64,000 bases of DNA, from positions 1-64,000 of the forward strand of contig CATOTS010000030.1 in assembly GCA_951813625.1 (NCBI GenBank). The letters are read 5' to 3'. Origin of the DNA: an uncultured Caldilineaceae bacterium. Its GTDB lineage: Bacteria; Chloroflexota; Anaerolineae; Caldilineales; Caldilineaceae. A model generated the notes under the pieces. That model saw only the letters and a list, made by a program, of their open reading frames with translations, did not search any database and had not been told where the DNA came from. Positions 16,529-28,388 of this stretch are shown piece by piece. The position numbers were made by a program, and so were the translations under genes. Each line of letters begins with the position of its first letter. The first letter of the stretch is position 1.

Positions 16529-17287
16529 ATGTCAACTTATCAATTTGTTAACGCCTGGCGCGAGATATTCGCCCGCGTATTCGATGACCCCCACCCGCAG
16601 TCCAACGTCAGCCCAGAATGGTTGATCAACCCGGCGACGCGCCGCCGCCTCAAACTGGACTACCTCTACCCGTCCGTCAATATCGCGGTGCGCTTTTCCG
16701 GCCTGACAGGAACGGGACGCCGCCGGCGCAGCGACGGGGAACTGCACGAGGAGGAACAGCGCGACCGGACTCGCGATGAACTCTGCCGCCGCAACGGCGT
16801 TCAACTTGCGGTGATCGACCCGTTCGACGAGCCCGTCAAGCAGATGGACCGCTTTCTGCGCGTCCTGAGCCGCGCCAGCCGCCTGACCGCGCTCGACTCC
16901 CGCGCCGACCAGGAGAAGAGCGCGTCGATGGATACCCTCACCGCGGCGTTGCAACGCGCCAACCGGCTGCGCAACTCGCTCTCCAATGACTCGGATCAGA
17001 CGGTTGACACGCTTGCGGAGGCCTGGCGCGACCGCGAAGCCAACATTGCCACCTCGTTGCAGCAGGCGGCCTCAACGCAACCGCCGCCGCCGACCCGCTC
17101 GCAGCTGCGCACGCTCGATCAACTCGCCTGCGGACAGCGCATCGCCCACTCACATTTCGGCGCCGGCGTTATCACCGAAATCAGCGGTGAGGGCGCGGAC
17201 AAGCGCGTCAAAATCCTCTTCGACGCCGACCAGGAACGCACCTTTCTCGCCTCCCTCCTGGCCGACAAACTCGAACCGGTTTCCTGA
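16529..17287 (+). CDS. Putative nuclease-like protein with C-terminal UvrD/Tudor-like domain
   Basis: A 252-residue protein. ATG 16529 is my choice; a TTG at 16508 is possible and neither has a strong ribosome site. Residues about 35-110 (RRRLKLDYLYPSVNIAVRFSG, then RDRTRDELCRRNGVQLAVIDPFD) resemble the core of Vsr-like/PD-(D/E)xK nucleases, although the usual second acidic residue is replaced by Arg in AVRF. A helical middle follows. Residues about 205-252 (GQRIAHSHFGAGVITEISGEGADKRVKILFD) match the small Tudor-like domain at the C-terminus of UvrD/PcrA helicases, which contacts RNA polymerase or nucleic acid. A role in DNA repair or transcription coupling is inference. Confidence 0.6.
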   Translation: MSTYQFVNAWREIFARVFDDPHPQSNVSPEWLINPATRRRLKLDYLYPSVNIAVRFSGLTGTGRRRRSDGELHEEEQRDRTRDELCRRNGVQLAVIDPFDEPVKQMDRFLRVLSRASRLTALDSRADQEKSASMDTLTAALQRANRLRNSLSNDSDQTVDTLAEAWRDREANIATSLQQAASTQPPPPTRSQLRTLDQLACGQRIAHSHFGAGVITEISGEGADKRVKILFDADQERTFLASLLADKLEPVS

Positions 17288-17298
17288 ACAGTGCAAAA

Positions 17299-17325
17299 AC
17301 ACCCTTACCGCAAGCGCAAGGGTGT
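17299..17325. terminator. Hairpin between convergent genes
   Basis: Arms ACACCCTT (17299-17306) and AAGGGTGT (17318-17325) flank an 11-base loop. It lies directly after the stop at 17287 and before the stop of the minus-strand FmdB-like gene at 17378. An A run precedes the left arm, giving a T run for minus-strand transcripts, so it fits an intrinsic terminator for the FmdB-like gene. Confidence 0.65.
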
Positions 17326-17377
17326 CGACAAACCGGCTCTCTTCACTTTTCAGGCGCGCTGCCACTGGCCGCGAAAA

Positions 17378-17761
17378 CTATCCTTCCTCTTTGGCCGAGC
17401 CCTTGCTCCCGCTCGACGAACTGCTCTTGGCTTCCGTTTTGGTTTCGCTCTTGGTCTCGCTTTTGGTCTCGCTCTTCGATTCGCTCTCGGTTGACTTTTC
17501 CGCCGATTCCTCAGCCGACTTCTCAGCCGATGCGCCGTTGCTGTCCGCCTTTTGCGCCGCGGCCTTTTTCTTTTCGTCCTCCTTCTTGCTGTCGGTGATA
17601 TACCATCCACTGCCCTTGAAATGAATGGCCGGCTTGCTCAGAAGCCGCATAACCTCCACCGATCCGCAGGTCGGACAAGCGGGCAAAATAGTGCTGGAAA
17701 ATGAAACGATGCGCTCGTATTCTTTACCGCACTCCTTGCAGGCAAGTTCATAAATAGGCAT
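17378..17761 (-). CDS. FmdB-family zinc-ribbon protein with long charged tail
   Basis: A 127-residue protein. Residues 1-50 form the FmdB putative regulatory zinc ribbon: MPIYELACKECGKEYE, then CPTCGS, giving two CxxC pairs, and the conserved LLSKPAIHFKGSGWYITD. After residue 60 the chain is low-complexity, rich in Lys, Ser, Glu and Ala with repeats of the type SETK. FmdB domains were named from a methylotroph regulatory gene, but most members have no proven role. The gene is divergent from the M23-like gene at 17974 across 212 bp that probably hold both promoters. Confidence 0.88.
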   Translation of the reverse strand: MPIYELACKECGKEYERIVSFSSTILPACPTCGSVEVMRLLSKPAIHFKGSGWYITDSKKEDEKKKAAAQKADSNGASAEKSAEESAEKSTESESKSETKSETKSETKTEAKSSSSSGSKGSAKEEG

Positions 17762-17973
17762 CGGACATCCTCACTCTGGTCGTAACTTTCTTTGCCAAAT
17801 CTGCCTACACAACTATACTACCCGAAGCCCGCTCACGTTTAACTGCATCGTGTCCTGCACGCCAAAATGCGCACCATCAAAGTATACCTTTTTGCAAAAA
17901 CGTTGTCGAATCTGAATCGAATCACACGTACTGCAACCAGTCAACGATACGGGCCATTTGACCAACGCTGCCG

Positions 17974-18486
17974 ATGTCATTTGACTTTGTCCACAGCGCT
18001 ATCGAAAACGGCTACTATGAACCTGAAGGCGTCTACCTGACAGCGCCATTCGAAGGCCAGCGCCGCGTCGTTCAGCAGTGGGGCGCGCGGCCGGAGTACT
18101 TCCGGCGCTTTGCTTCGGGCGACAAAGCGCTCTTCGGGCACGACGGCATCGACTTTGAGATGCCCCCGAACGAGAAGATTATCGCCGCGGACAGTGGCAT
18201 CATCATCGCCACCGGTTACAGTCCCGAACGGCACGGCCGCTTCGTCCGTATTGCTCACCCGTGGGGTGAATCCTTTTATACCCGCTTCGATGAGCTTGCC
18301 GTCGATGCAGGGCAACGCGTGAAGCGAGGCGCCCTGCTCGGCCATTTCAATCGTGAGCCCGGGCCGAATCTGAACTTCCATTTTGGCATTCGCATCGCTC
18401 CTTATCTCGTTGCTGACGGTTGGGGAGGATATAGTGATCCGCTGCCCCATTTGCCGCCGGATGCCATTCTTCTGGAAGCCGACTGA
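17974..18486 (+). CDS. M23 peptidase-like (LytM fold) protein lacking catalytic histidines
   Basis: A 170-residue protein without a signal peptide. The M23 fold is visible: GHDGIDFEMPPNEKIIAADSGIII (zinc ligands H56 and D60), HGRFVRIAHPWGESFYTRFDEL, GQRVKRGALLGH and PNLNFHFGIRI, where H136 would be the third zinc ligand. Two positions normally occupied by histidine are changed: the usual HxH is N134-F-H136, and the YAHL motif is TRFDEL. Zinc could still bind but peptidoglycan hydrolysis is doubtful, so this may be a pseudo-enzyme acting as binder or activator. It directly precedes the DnaA-box cluster. Confidence 0.75.
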   Translation: MSFDFVHSAIENGYYEPEGVYLTAPFEGQRRVVQQWGARPEYFRRFASGDKALFGHDGIDFEMPPNEKIIAADSGIIIATGYSPERHGRFVRIAHPWGESFYTRFDELAVDAGQRVKRGALLGHFNREPGPNLNFHFGIRIAPYLVADGWGGYSDPLPHLPPDAILLEAD

Positions 18487-18553
18487 ATTCTGATATCTCT
18501 CAAGAACATTCCCATCCCTATTTTGATCTCATTTAGTATGTGATCGTAGGCGG

Positions 18554-18893
18554 TGGGGATATGGGGATACACACATAGATGACACGATATCTGGTGATGC
18601 AGCAGAAGCAGGACTGTATATTGTGGCAAGTCAGACTGCAACGCGCATAACCGATGGGGATAATTCAGTGGGAAGATCAGGAAAGGGCAGGACGGGAGAA
18701 TCCGCCGAATCGATGTTCTACACAAGATACTGGATTTCTCCCCAACTTGTACCCAACCGGGTATAACTCAACGGGTTCGGGGATAAATCACGCGGTGGAT
18801 CTATGAGGCTAGTTTATCCACTATTTCGTAAGTTATCCCCGACTTTATCCCCAATTATCTTACTTTTCCCCACAATTGGACTCTTTATCCACA
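18554..18893. other. DnaA-box cluster, candidate replication origin
   Basis: The roughly 510-bp non-coding interval holds at least six strong DnaA-box-like 9-mers: TTATCCACA at 18885-18893, TTATCCACT at 18814-18822, TTATCCCCG at 18833-18841, TTATCCCCA at 18845-18853 on the plus strand, and complements of TTATCCCCG at 18778-18786 and TTATCCCCA at 18655-18663. Two weaker TATCCCCA cores lie at 18554-18570 on the minus strand. The left part is relatively AT-rich. The plus-strand and minus-strand boxes form two opposed groups. No dnaA gene is adjacent. Alternatives are a DnaA-regulated promoter for the downstream rarA-like gene or the origin of an integrated element. Confidence 0.6.
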
Positions 18894-18998
18894 GCCGTGT
18901 CTCGCCCAAAACTCTCTTTCTTCAGTCAGGAGATAGTTTACGGCGCAGCGGGCGCAGGCTGAACCCGGAAAGTCTGCAAGCGCGAGGTAGGTTCTGTC

Positions 18999-21269
18999 GT
19001 GGTGCGCTATAGACAAGGCAGCCAACCTGTCGGCGATCTGTTTGAAGCGGCTCGCAACGAACGCATCGACGCCAACGCCCCCCTGGCCGCGCGCATGAGG
19101 CCGCGCACACTCGATGAGTTCATCGGCCAGGAAGCGATTATAGGGCCGGGACGGCTTCTGCGCCGCGCGATTCAGGCCGATCAGTTGAGCAGCCTTATAT
19201 TTTATGGTCCGCCCGGCACGGGCAAGACAACGCTTGCCCAGGTCATCGCCAACACGACGGCGGCGCACTTCAGCGCGCTCAACGCCGTCCTTGCCGGCGT
19301 CAAAGAGATTCGCGCAACGGTGACCGACGCCCAGGAACGCTGGGCGCTGCACGATCAGGGGACCATCCTCTTCGTCGACGAGGTGCATCGCTTCAACAAA
19401 GCGCAGCAAGACGCGCTGCTGCCGTGGGTAGAGAACGGGACGGTTACCTTCATCGGCGCAACAACCGAAAACCCCTACTTTGAAGTCAACAAGGCGCTCG
19501 TCAGCCGCAGCCGAATCTTCCAGTTGAAGAGTCTGACAAAGGAGCATCTGCGGCTCATCATGCAGGCAGCGCTGAATACACCCGGTCGCGGCTACGGCGA
19601 CCGGTGCGTTCTGATTGAGGAGGAGGCGGCCGATCATCTCGTTTCCATCGCCAATGGGGACGCCCGCGCCGTGCTCAACGCGCTCGAGCTGGCGGTAGAA
19701 ACGACAGAACCGGACCCGTCGGACGAGGTACGCATCAACCTCGCCATCGCTGAGGAGTCGATCCAACGCCGCGCGGTGTTGTATGACAAGGAGGGCGACT
19801 ATCATTTCGACACGATCAGCGCCTTCATCAAGAGCCTGCGCGGCAGCGACCCGGATGCGGCGCTCTACTGGCTGGCGAAGATGATCTACGCCGGCGAAGA
19901 TCCCCGTTTCATCTTCCGCCGCATGTTGATCCTGGCGAGTGAGGACGTTGGCATGGCCGATCCCCGCGCCGTTCAGGTGGTCAACGCCTGCGCGCAGGCC
20001 TTCGACCGCGTCGGCCTGCCGGAGGGCAACTTCCCGTTGGCGCAGGCCGCTCTTTACCTGGCGACGACGAAGAAGTCCAATTCTGTCATGGCCTTCTTTG
20101 ATGCGCTCGACGCCGTCCGCAATGAACCCGATTCCGACGTGCCCAGCCATCTGCGCGATGCCAACCGCGACAGCGAGGGCTTCGGGCACGGCGCCGGCTA
20201 TCTCTATCCCCACGCCTACCGTGATCACTGGGTTGCGCAGCAGTATCTCCCCGCCGCGCTGCAGGGCAAGGTCTTCTACGAGCCGACCGATCAGGGCTAT
20301 GAAGCCGCTATCGTCGCGGCCGTCACACGTCGCCGTGAGGCGCAGCTGGCGGCTATGTTGGAAGGCTCCGGCGCGCCGCCGGAAATACTGACATATGATG
20401 CGTCAGGGGACGGATCTGCCCGCGAGCGCTGGCTGCAGCGTACAGTTGCGCAGTCCGGTGAAGCAACGGCCGCGCTGCGGGAACGCATCCTTGCCGGCGG
20501 CCCGCTTGAACGCCATAGCGTTGTGCTCGATCTGAACGCAGGCAGCGGGCTGCTGACATGGGAGGCGCTGCGACGCGCGCCCGAAGGCGGTGTCTACGCC
20601 CTGGCGTTCAACGAGAACGATCACCGGGCACTGCGGGAGCAGGCGCAACATCTGGAGGAGCCTGCGCGACCGCTCCTGTTGCACGGACGGATAGGAGAGC
20701 TGGCACAACTGCTCGACGCCGATACAGTGCGTTTCGATGCCATCGTAGGGCGCAACGCCCTGCTCAGCTCCATCGAAAAGGAGGCTGCGCTCAGGCAGTT
20801 GGCGGAAAGGCTCGCGCCGCATGGGTGGCTCTCCCTGGCGGAGACAGTCCCCAAACATACGCAGCGTATCTACGCCCTTGGGGACCGCTCTACGTTTCGG
20901 CCGGAGCTGGCGGAGAAGTTCATCGCGGCGGAAGAGGCGATCTACGCCGATACTGCGGACGCACTGGTCAACTGGGATGAGGATACATTGGAGGCTGCCC
21001 TGTTTGCCGCTTTCCCCGCCCAGGCGCAGTCTGGGCGCGTCTCGATCGAGCGTTTCGATGCCGACACCGACGTTCTGATTAGCGAAGGAATGGTCCGGCG
21101 CTGGTTCGGCCCTGCGCCGGGCGGCCGCAGGTCCTATGCCGAGCGGCTGGCTGCAGGGATGGGCCCTGAAGAGGTCGAGCAGATCGAGGGCTGGGTCAGA
21201 GGGCAGCTGCTGAACCGGACCCTGCCCTGGCGGCGGCGCACGGTGTTGCTGCGTGTGGCGGGGCGGTAG
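18999..21269 (+). CDS. rarA: RarA/MgsA replication-associated ATPase fused to a methyltransferase-like domain
   Basis: A 756-residue protein starting at GTG 18999 (GAGGTAGG upstream). Residues about 25-440 are Rar[12 protein letters not shown], Walker [10 protein letters not shown], Walker [17 protein letters not shown], the [11 protein letters not shown] sensor, then the MgsA C-terminal region with EDVGMADP and [12 protein letters not shown]. RarA acts at stalled replication forks. From about residue 480 a class I SAM-methyltransferase-like fold follows ([15 protein letters not shown], then [13 protein letters not shown]). RarA fused to such a domain is known in cyanobacteria and some Chloroflexota; the role of the extra domain is not established. 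Its last 30-45 codons are duplicated at 23297-23413. Confidence 0.9.
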   Translation: MVRYRQGSQPVGDLFEAARNERIDANAPLAARMRPRTLDEFIGQEAIIGPGRLLRRAIQADQLSSLIFYGPPGTGKTTLAQVIANTTAAHFSALNAVLAGVKEIRATVTDAQERWALHDQGTILFVDEVHRFNKAQQDALLPWVENGTVTFIGATTENPYFEVNKALVSRSRIFQLKSLTKEHLRLIMQAALNTPGRGYGDRCVLIEEEAADHLVSIANGDARAVLNALELAVETTEPDPSDEVRINLAIAEESIQRRAVLYDKEGDYHFDTISAFIKSLRGSDPDAALYWLAKMIYAGEDPRFIFRRMLILASEDVGMADPRAVQVVNACAQAFDRVGLPEGNFPLAQAALYLATTKKSNSVMAFFDALDAVRNEPDSDVPSHLRDANRDSEGFGHGAGYLYPHAYRDHWVAQQYLPAALQGKVFYEPTDQGYEAAIVAAVTRRREAQLAAMLEGSGAPPEILTYDASGDGSARERWLQRTVAQSGEATAALRERILAGGPLERHSVVLDLNAGSGLLTWEALRRAPEGGVYALAFNENDHRALREQAQHLEEPARPLLLHGRIGELAQLLDADTVRFDAIVGRNALLSSIEKEAALRQLAERLAPHGWLSLAETVPKHTQRIYALGDRSTFRPELAEKFIAAEEAIYADTADALVNWDEDTLEAALFAAFPAQAQSGRVSIERFDADTDVLISEGMVRRWFGPAPGGRRSYAERLAAGMGPEEVEQIEGWVRGQLLNRTLPWRRRTVLLRVAGR

Positions 21270-21346
21270 GGGTTTGTCGTGATACTGTCCAACCTTGCAT
21301 TGCGATCTGCTACAAAGACTTCGCCAGGATGGAAAAGACCTCTCGA

Positions 21347-23047
21347 CTATCGTTCCGCAAGCATATAGATAACGCCGTCTGCATAGCTGGCGACATAGAC
21401 GTTGCCCTCTTCGTCTTCGCCGATGCTGCTAATTGGAATAGCGGCACTTAACACCAAGTCACTTTGCCACACATCCTGTGAGTCCGGCTCAGGACGCTTC
21501 AATCTCCAAATCTTACCTCGGCAGAAATCAGAAAAGAGGAACGAGCCCTTCATGTGAGGAAAGGCGGTTCCACGATAGACAACGCCGCCCATAACGGCGC
21601 ATCCCTGCGAATGGTCGTATTCGGCTACAGGGGGGATCAGGCCATCCACGCGTTCACTACAGGGCCAATGATCGAAACATGTGATTCCTTCCATCATGGG
21701 CCATCCGTAGTTCTCGCCTCCGGCGCTCAAAGCGGGTTGAAAGTTTACCTCTTCGCGTCTACTGTTGCCTACATCGGGAATAAAGAGCGCGCCGGTTTCC
21801 TTATCAAACGCAAATCCCCACGGGTTGCGCAGACCCAATGCCCAGATTTCGTCGCGGTAGCCGTCCACTTCGGTGAACGGGTTGCTTGCCGGGATATCGT
21901 ATGGCTTAACGCCCGACTCTACGTCGATTCGTAAGATCTTGCCCAACAATGTACTGGGGCTTTGCCCGGTGTTGTCATACCAGCGACCGCCGTCCCCAAA
22001 GCCAATGTACAGGTAACCGTCCTTCGGGCCGAAAGCCATTTGGCCGCCATTGTGAATTTCGTTCGGCTGGTCAATGGTAAGAATGATCTCCTCGCTGTCA
22101 GGATCGGCTCTATCCGGGTCGTCGGTTGAGGCAAAGCGGCTGATAACGGTGGCGCCGTCCTCATTTGTATAGCTCAGGTAGAAATATTGGCTTCCGGGAT
22201 AGTTTGGCGGAAAGGTGATATTGAAGAGGCCGCGCTCGCCACAACATCTGACGCGATCTGAAATGTCCAGAAAAGGCATCCCGTTTCCAGGATTTGCAGC
22301 GCCATTGTTGGCAGCGGGGCCGTTCCTGATGATGTAGATGCGCCCTGCTTGCTCGACCACAAATATGCGTTTGCTGCCGTCGCCAGCGTGCGTAACCTGT
22401 ACAGGAAACTCCAGCCCGGTGGCTATCTCTTCGAGTTTCATCTGAGCCGCTCCTGCCCCGTATTGCGGCTCAGGAGCAAGCGAGCCAAACACGCGCACCT
22501 CGCGCCAAGCCACCCAACTAGGACTGTGAACGGTCAGGACCACCACTTCCTTCGCACTCCGCGGCGGGTCAAGAATGGCGCGTAAAGTCTGCCCATCTTC
22601 TGTGTGGACGTCGACGAGCCGCTTGTGAAGTGTGTGCGTGCCTGATCCATTCCCTATCCACACTTCGTGGGTAGTTGGGCCTGCAGGATTCTGCGCAACA
22701 ACCATTTCTACTGCATCGATCAGGTAGAGATCATCGAACGCAATTGAGAACCACTGCGTTGGATGCCTCTCCGAACTCCAGACCGAGTCCACATCACCAT
22801 CGATTGCCCGATATGCAGACTCCGTATCAATCTGAATATGGCCTTCCTCATTCTCCGTAGAGCCGCGCGCAGTCCCCAAACCAGCGATATTCTCACTCGG
22901 CTGCGCCGGTCTGGCCGGCGCCACTGCCTGGACCGCCTCCGTTGATGCCGCAATGGTTTGATCAGGCTCCGGAATCGGCACACAAGCCGCTACAGCTATG
23001 AGCGCAATCAGAACAGGCAATTTGGGGAAACGCACCCGGTGCCTCAT
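21347..23047 (-). CDS. PQQ-type glucose/sorbosone dehydrogenase-like lipoprotein with discoidin-like domain
   Basis: A 566-residue protein started at ATG 23047 (GGGAGAACGGAGAATACG upstream); the frame is open to 23206 but without a better start. The N-terminus is a lipoprotein signal (LPVLIALIAVAACVP). Residues about 65-200 look like an F5/8 type C (discoidin-like) carbohydrate-binding domain: YRAIDGDVDSVWSSE, WFSIAFDD. Residues about 210-566 form a six-bladed propeller of the GSDH family: FPVQVTHAGDGSKRIFVVEQAGRIYII, GERGLFNITFPPNY, NEIHNGGQMAFGPKDGYLYIGFGDGG, LRNPWGFAFD, ENYGWPMMEG. It probably acts outside the membrane on a sugar or polyol; PQQ dependence is family knowledge. It is the only gene of candidate cassette A. 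Confidence 0.85.
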   Translation of the reverse strand: MRHRVRFPKLPVLIALIAVAACVPIPEPDQTIAASTEAVQAVAPARPAQPSENIAGLGTARGSTENEEGHIQIDTESAYRAIDGDVDSVWSSERHPTQWFSIAFDDLYLIDAVEMVVAQNPAGPTTHEVWIGNGSGTHTLHKRLVDVHTEDGQTLRAILDPPRSAKEVVVLTVHSPSWVAWREVRVFGSLAPEPQYGAGAAQMKLEEIATGLEFPVQVTHAGDGSKRIFVVEQAGRIYIIRNGPAANNGAANPGNGMPFLDISDRVRCCGERGLFNITFPPNYPGSQYFYLSYTNEDGATVISRFASTDDPDRADPDSEEIILTIDQPNEIHNGGQMAFGPKDGYLYIGFGDGGRWYDNTGQSPSTLLGKILRIDVESGVKPYDIPASNPFTEVDGYRDEIWALGLRNPWGFAFDKETGALFIPDVGNSRREEVNFQPALSAGGENYGWPMMEGITCFDHWPCSERVDGLIPPVAEYDHSQGCAVMGGVVYRGTAFPHMKGSFLFSDFCRGKIWRLKRPEPDSQDVWQSDLVLSAAIPISSIGEDEEGNVYVASYADGVIYMLAER

Positions 23048-23296
23048 CGTATTCTCCGTTCTCCCTGATGCAAATCGCATGGCCGAAAGCGAAAGGAGAC
23101 AGTTCAGTAGTTGCTTTCCTGTCGCCTGGTCGCGACGGCGACTATCTGTAATTGCCTCTGGTTTGACTACTATACCTGAAGTCCAAGCAAATGAGCACTT
23201 GAACAAGCGCGCAGAGCGGGGGTTCTTGCAAAAACACCGGCAAAGACGGGGTGCTCAATGATGAATGTGCGTCTACTGTTCTGTCAGCGGCTGGGT

Positions 23297-23413
23297 GAAC
23301 GGCTAGCGCCTGAAGAGGGCGAGCAAATCGAGGGCTGGATCAGAAGGCAGCTGCTGAACCGGACCGTGCCCTGGCGGCGGCGCACGGTGTTGCTGCGTGT
23401 GGCGGGGCGGTAG
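23297..23413 (+). pseudogene. Partial second copy of the rarA-fusion 3' end
   Basis: About 117 bp related to 21141-21269, ending at the same TAG stop. The translated tail EGEQIEGWIRRQLLNRTVPW is followed by [12 protein letters not shown]; the intact gene reads [20 protein letters not shown] before the same ending. There is no start or rest of the gene. It marks the right boundary of cassette A and abuts the PIN-domain pseudogene. Confidence 0.85.
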
Positions 23414-23431
23414 GGGTACTTGGGGAAGGCG

Positions 23432-23952
23432 TCAAGATCGCGCGCGCCGGCCAGTGTGGAAGTCCAACTCTTGAATCAGCGCGAATGTGTTTATGCAACG
23501 CACGTTGAAGTCGCTGCATACGTCAGGCAATTTTCGGTTGGCCCTCTGTTTGCTTGGCCTGGAGTGCTCGGTGGTAACAACGGTTCGATTTTGGATGTCC
23601 ACTCGAACGTAGGCGACGAGAAACGGGTCTCGCCCTATCTTTTCAATCTCCACATCGGTCAAGTCACTGGCGTATCCTTGCTCAGTGAAACGGCCAACCA
23701 GTTTCACACTTGCCTCTTCACCAAACACCAACGTCTCGCTGTTTGCCTTCAGCCATTTGACCAATGGGTCTTCTTTATCCTTTGGAGGCCGGGAAAGATA
23801 ATTTCCTCATAGATCTCTTGAGGAACTTTGATCCGGTCGAGCCTACCAATCTCCAACAGCCAATCCCAGAATTCCGGTATTCTCGCGATAGGATAGTAGT
23901 CACGGTTGGCGTCAATGAGGACATTGGCATCAAGGAGGTAAAGCACGGACAT
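23432..23952 (-). pseudogene. PIN-domain (DUF4411-like) toxin gene with a frameshift
   Basis: Two overlapping minus-strand frames together make one PIN-domain protein of about 170 residues. The first (23952 to 23749) begins MSVLYLLDANVLIDANRDYY, with the PIN Asp in LLDANVLI, then PEFWDWLLEIG and KVPQEIYEEI. The second (to 23432) continues KEDPLVKWLKANSETL, then IGRDPFLVAYVR, VVTTE and LPDVC, the later PIN acidic residues. The frame changes at about 23780-23800. PIN proteins of this kind are RNases acting as toxins, paired with an XRE-IrrE gene upstream. The shift is either a true inactivation or a sequencing error. The start overlaps closely with the upstream partner gene (four bases apart). 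Confidence 0.75.
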
Positions 23953-23955
23953 CGC

Positions 23956-25149
23956 CTATCGTGAAGCGCCGGCTTCCAGCAACGGTTGCACTTGCCGAGG
24001 CTTGACCCCCAGAATCTGCGCTGCCCTGGAGGTCGAGAGCGCGTCTGCCGCCATCATATGGTCCACCAGTCCGATTATTCGATTGCCCAATCGGTGGCGG
24101 CGTACCGTATAGTAGCTGGGTCCGCCGTTCTGCTCGCGTGCTTGCTCGCGCCATTGTTTTCGTTCCTCTTGCCACGCTTGGCGAAAGGCAGCTCTCAACC
24201 GGTTGTATGTGTCCTGGGAGATGCGGTCAGCCCGGTATGTCTTGTAGGCAACCATGGCGCGACTTACGTTGAACTCATTTGCCAAAGCGCTAATTTGCTC
24301 CGTGATGGCGCCGATCTCGCTGCTGTCCTCGAGGGTGAGTCGATCCAAGTCTCTGGCAGGCAGCAGAAACTCCCCGGCAACGTCATTGCAGAACCGCTCT
24401 ATCCTGTTCTCCGCATTGCTTGCGCTGATCCCGGTATGACCAAGCAGCAAATGAACGGTTTCGTGCAACAGGCTGAAGGACCAGGCCGACTTGGCGTCCT
24501 GGTCGTTGATCACGATGAAGGGGGCTATTTCATCCGCGATCGCGAAGCCGCGGAAGACCGACGTATCTAGGGCGGTTGCGTAGTTTCCCAGGTCTCCTTT
24601 AAGCAGAACGAAGACGCCCGCCTCCTCCGCTCTCCAGCGCAACAGGTCAAAGGCGGCGGCGGCGCTCGGCCGGGCGCGGTAGTCCGCCGCATTCAGGGCC
24701 AGCAACGCCTGCAATGACGCCAAAACCGCCGCGCGGCCATCCTCTATGCGGTGGGAGCCGACGAAAGGCAGCGGCTCCGCTTCCTCTTCATCCTCCATGA
24801 TGACGCGCACCATGCTCTGGCGCGCCCTGATCTCGCGGATCAAAGCGTCCAGTAACGCTTCTTCGGGGGCATGTTCACTTTGGGGCAGAGTCCGGAAATC
24901 AACCCCGCGGTCACCCTTCCGCGGTGGATTGGAGAGGTAAAAGGTGAGCAGCGGCCGGCGGTACTGTCCCGCCATCTTTATCAATTGGGGTCGGGACGGC
25001 TCTTTTTGACCGCTCTCAATATGGGCCAGCTTCTCTGCCGCAGAGGATCTGGAGCTGTCGCGGAAGCCCAGCTTTGTGGCCGCTTCCTTTTGGTTAAGAC
25101 CGGCCGTCTCGCGGGCCCAAACCATGATAGCCGGATTGACCCTGGGCAT
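23956..25149 (-). CDS. XRE-HTH / ImmA-IrrE metallopeptidase fusion
   Basis: A 397-residue protein. Residues about 5-60 form an XRE helix-turn-helix (MVWARETAGLNQKEAATKLGF, then KLAHIESGQKEPSRPQLIKMA). Residues about 140-280 are the IrrE/ImmA zinc protease domain with LLHETVHLLLGH (HETVH) and an FCNDVAGEFLLPA helix. The C-terminal 100 residues contain a coiled, Gln/Glu-rich stretch and a possible second DNA-binding helix (RAAQILGVKPRQVQPLLEAG). IrrE-type fusions control mobile elements or act as antitoxin-like regulators; here the partner is the PIN gene four bases downstream. Family assignment is firm, mechanism inferred. Confidence 0.88.
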   Translation of the reverse strand: MPRVNPAIMVWARETAGLNQKEAATKLGFRDSSRSSAAEKLAHIESGQKEPSRPQLIKMAGQYRRPLLTFYLSNPPRKGDRGVDFRTLPQSEHAPEEALLDALIREIRARQSMVRVIMEDEEEAEPLPFVGSHRIEDGRAAVLASLQALLALNAADYRARPSAAAAFDLLRWRAEEAGVFVLLKGDLGNYATALDTSVFRGFAIADEIAPFIVINDQDAKSAWSFSLLHETVHLLLGHTGISASNAENRIERFCNDVAGEFLLPARDLDRLTLEDSSEIGAITEQISALANEFNVSRAMVAYKTYRADRISQDTYNRLRAAFRQAWQEERKQWREQAREQNGGPSYYTVRRHRLGNRIIGLVDHMMAADALSTSRAAQILGVKPRQVQPLLEAGASR

Positions 25150-25220
25150 TGTCGCGATTCTCCCTCTCGCCGCGCTGCGCCGCTGGTTATGCTTGCCAGG
25201 CGCCGCTTACCACAATAAGA

Positions 25221-28157
<2,937 letters not shown>

Positions 28158-28388
28158 ATCGCATCCCTCTGCCTGCCCGTTGCCGTGGCCGCTCTCCGCG
28201 CCTTGACAACGGCGGCAAACCAATCGGCTGCGGCGCTTTGCCTTGGCGCGCGTGAAACACACAAACGCGACGCGCCGATTTTAACGCCGATTCTCCTGTC
28301 GATCTTCCAATTACAGTCCACAAATCTCAGTCTATTCTACCATGCGCGCGGAAACAGACAATGTAGCGCGAATACCATAAGGGAAATA

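Larger units (their letters stand above)
21270..23417. other. Candidate cassette A: inserted gene bounded by two rarA 3' ends
   Basis: The complete rarA-like gene ends at 21269. After it comes a minus-strand sugar-dehydrogenase lipoprotein gene, then a second copy of the last part of rarA in the same orientation (23297-23417). Over 23311-23417 the two tails differ at five of 107 positions; upstream the copy has a deletion of about 12 bp and then similarity stops at about 21141/23297. Four differences change amino acids. The identity ends on both copies at TAGGGGT, just after the stop codon. The inserted part has lower GC than rarA. Confidence 0.7.
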
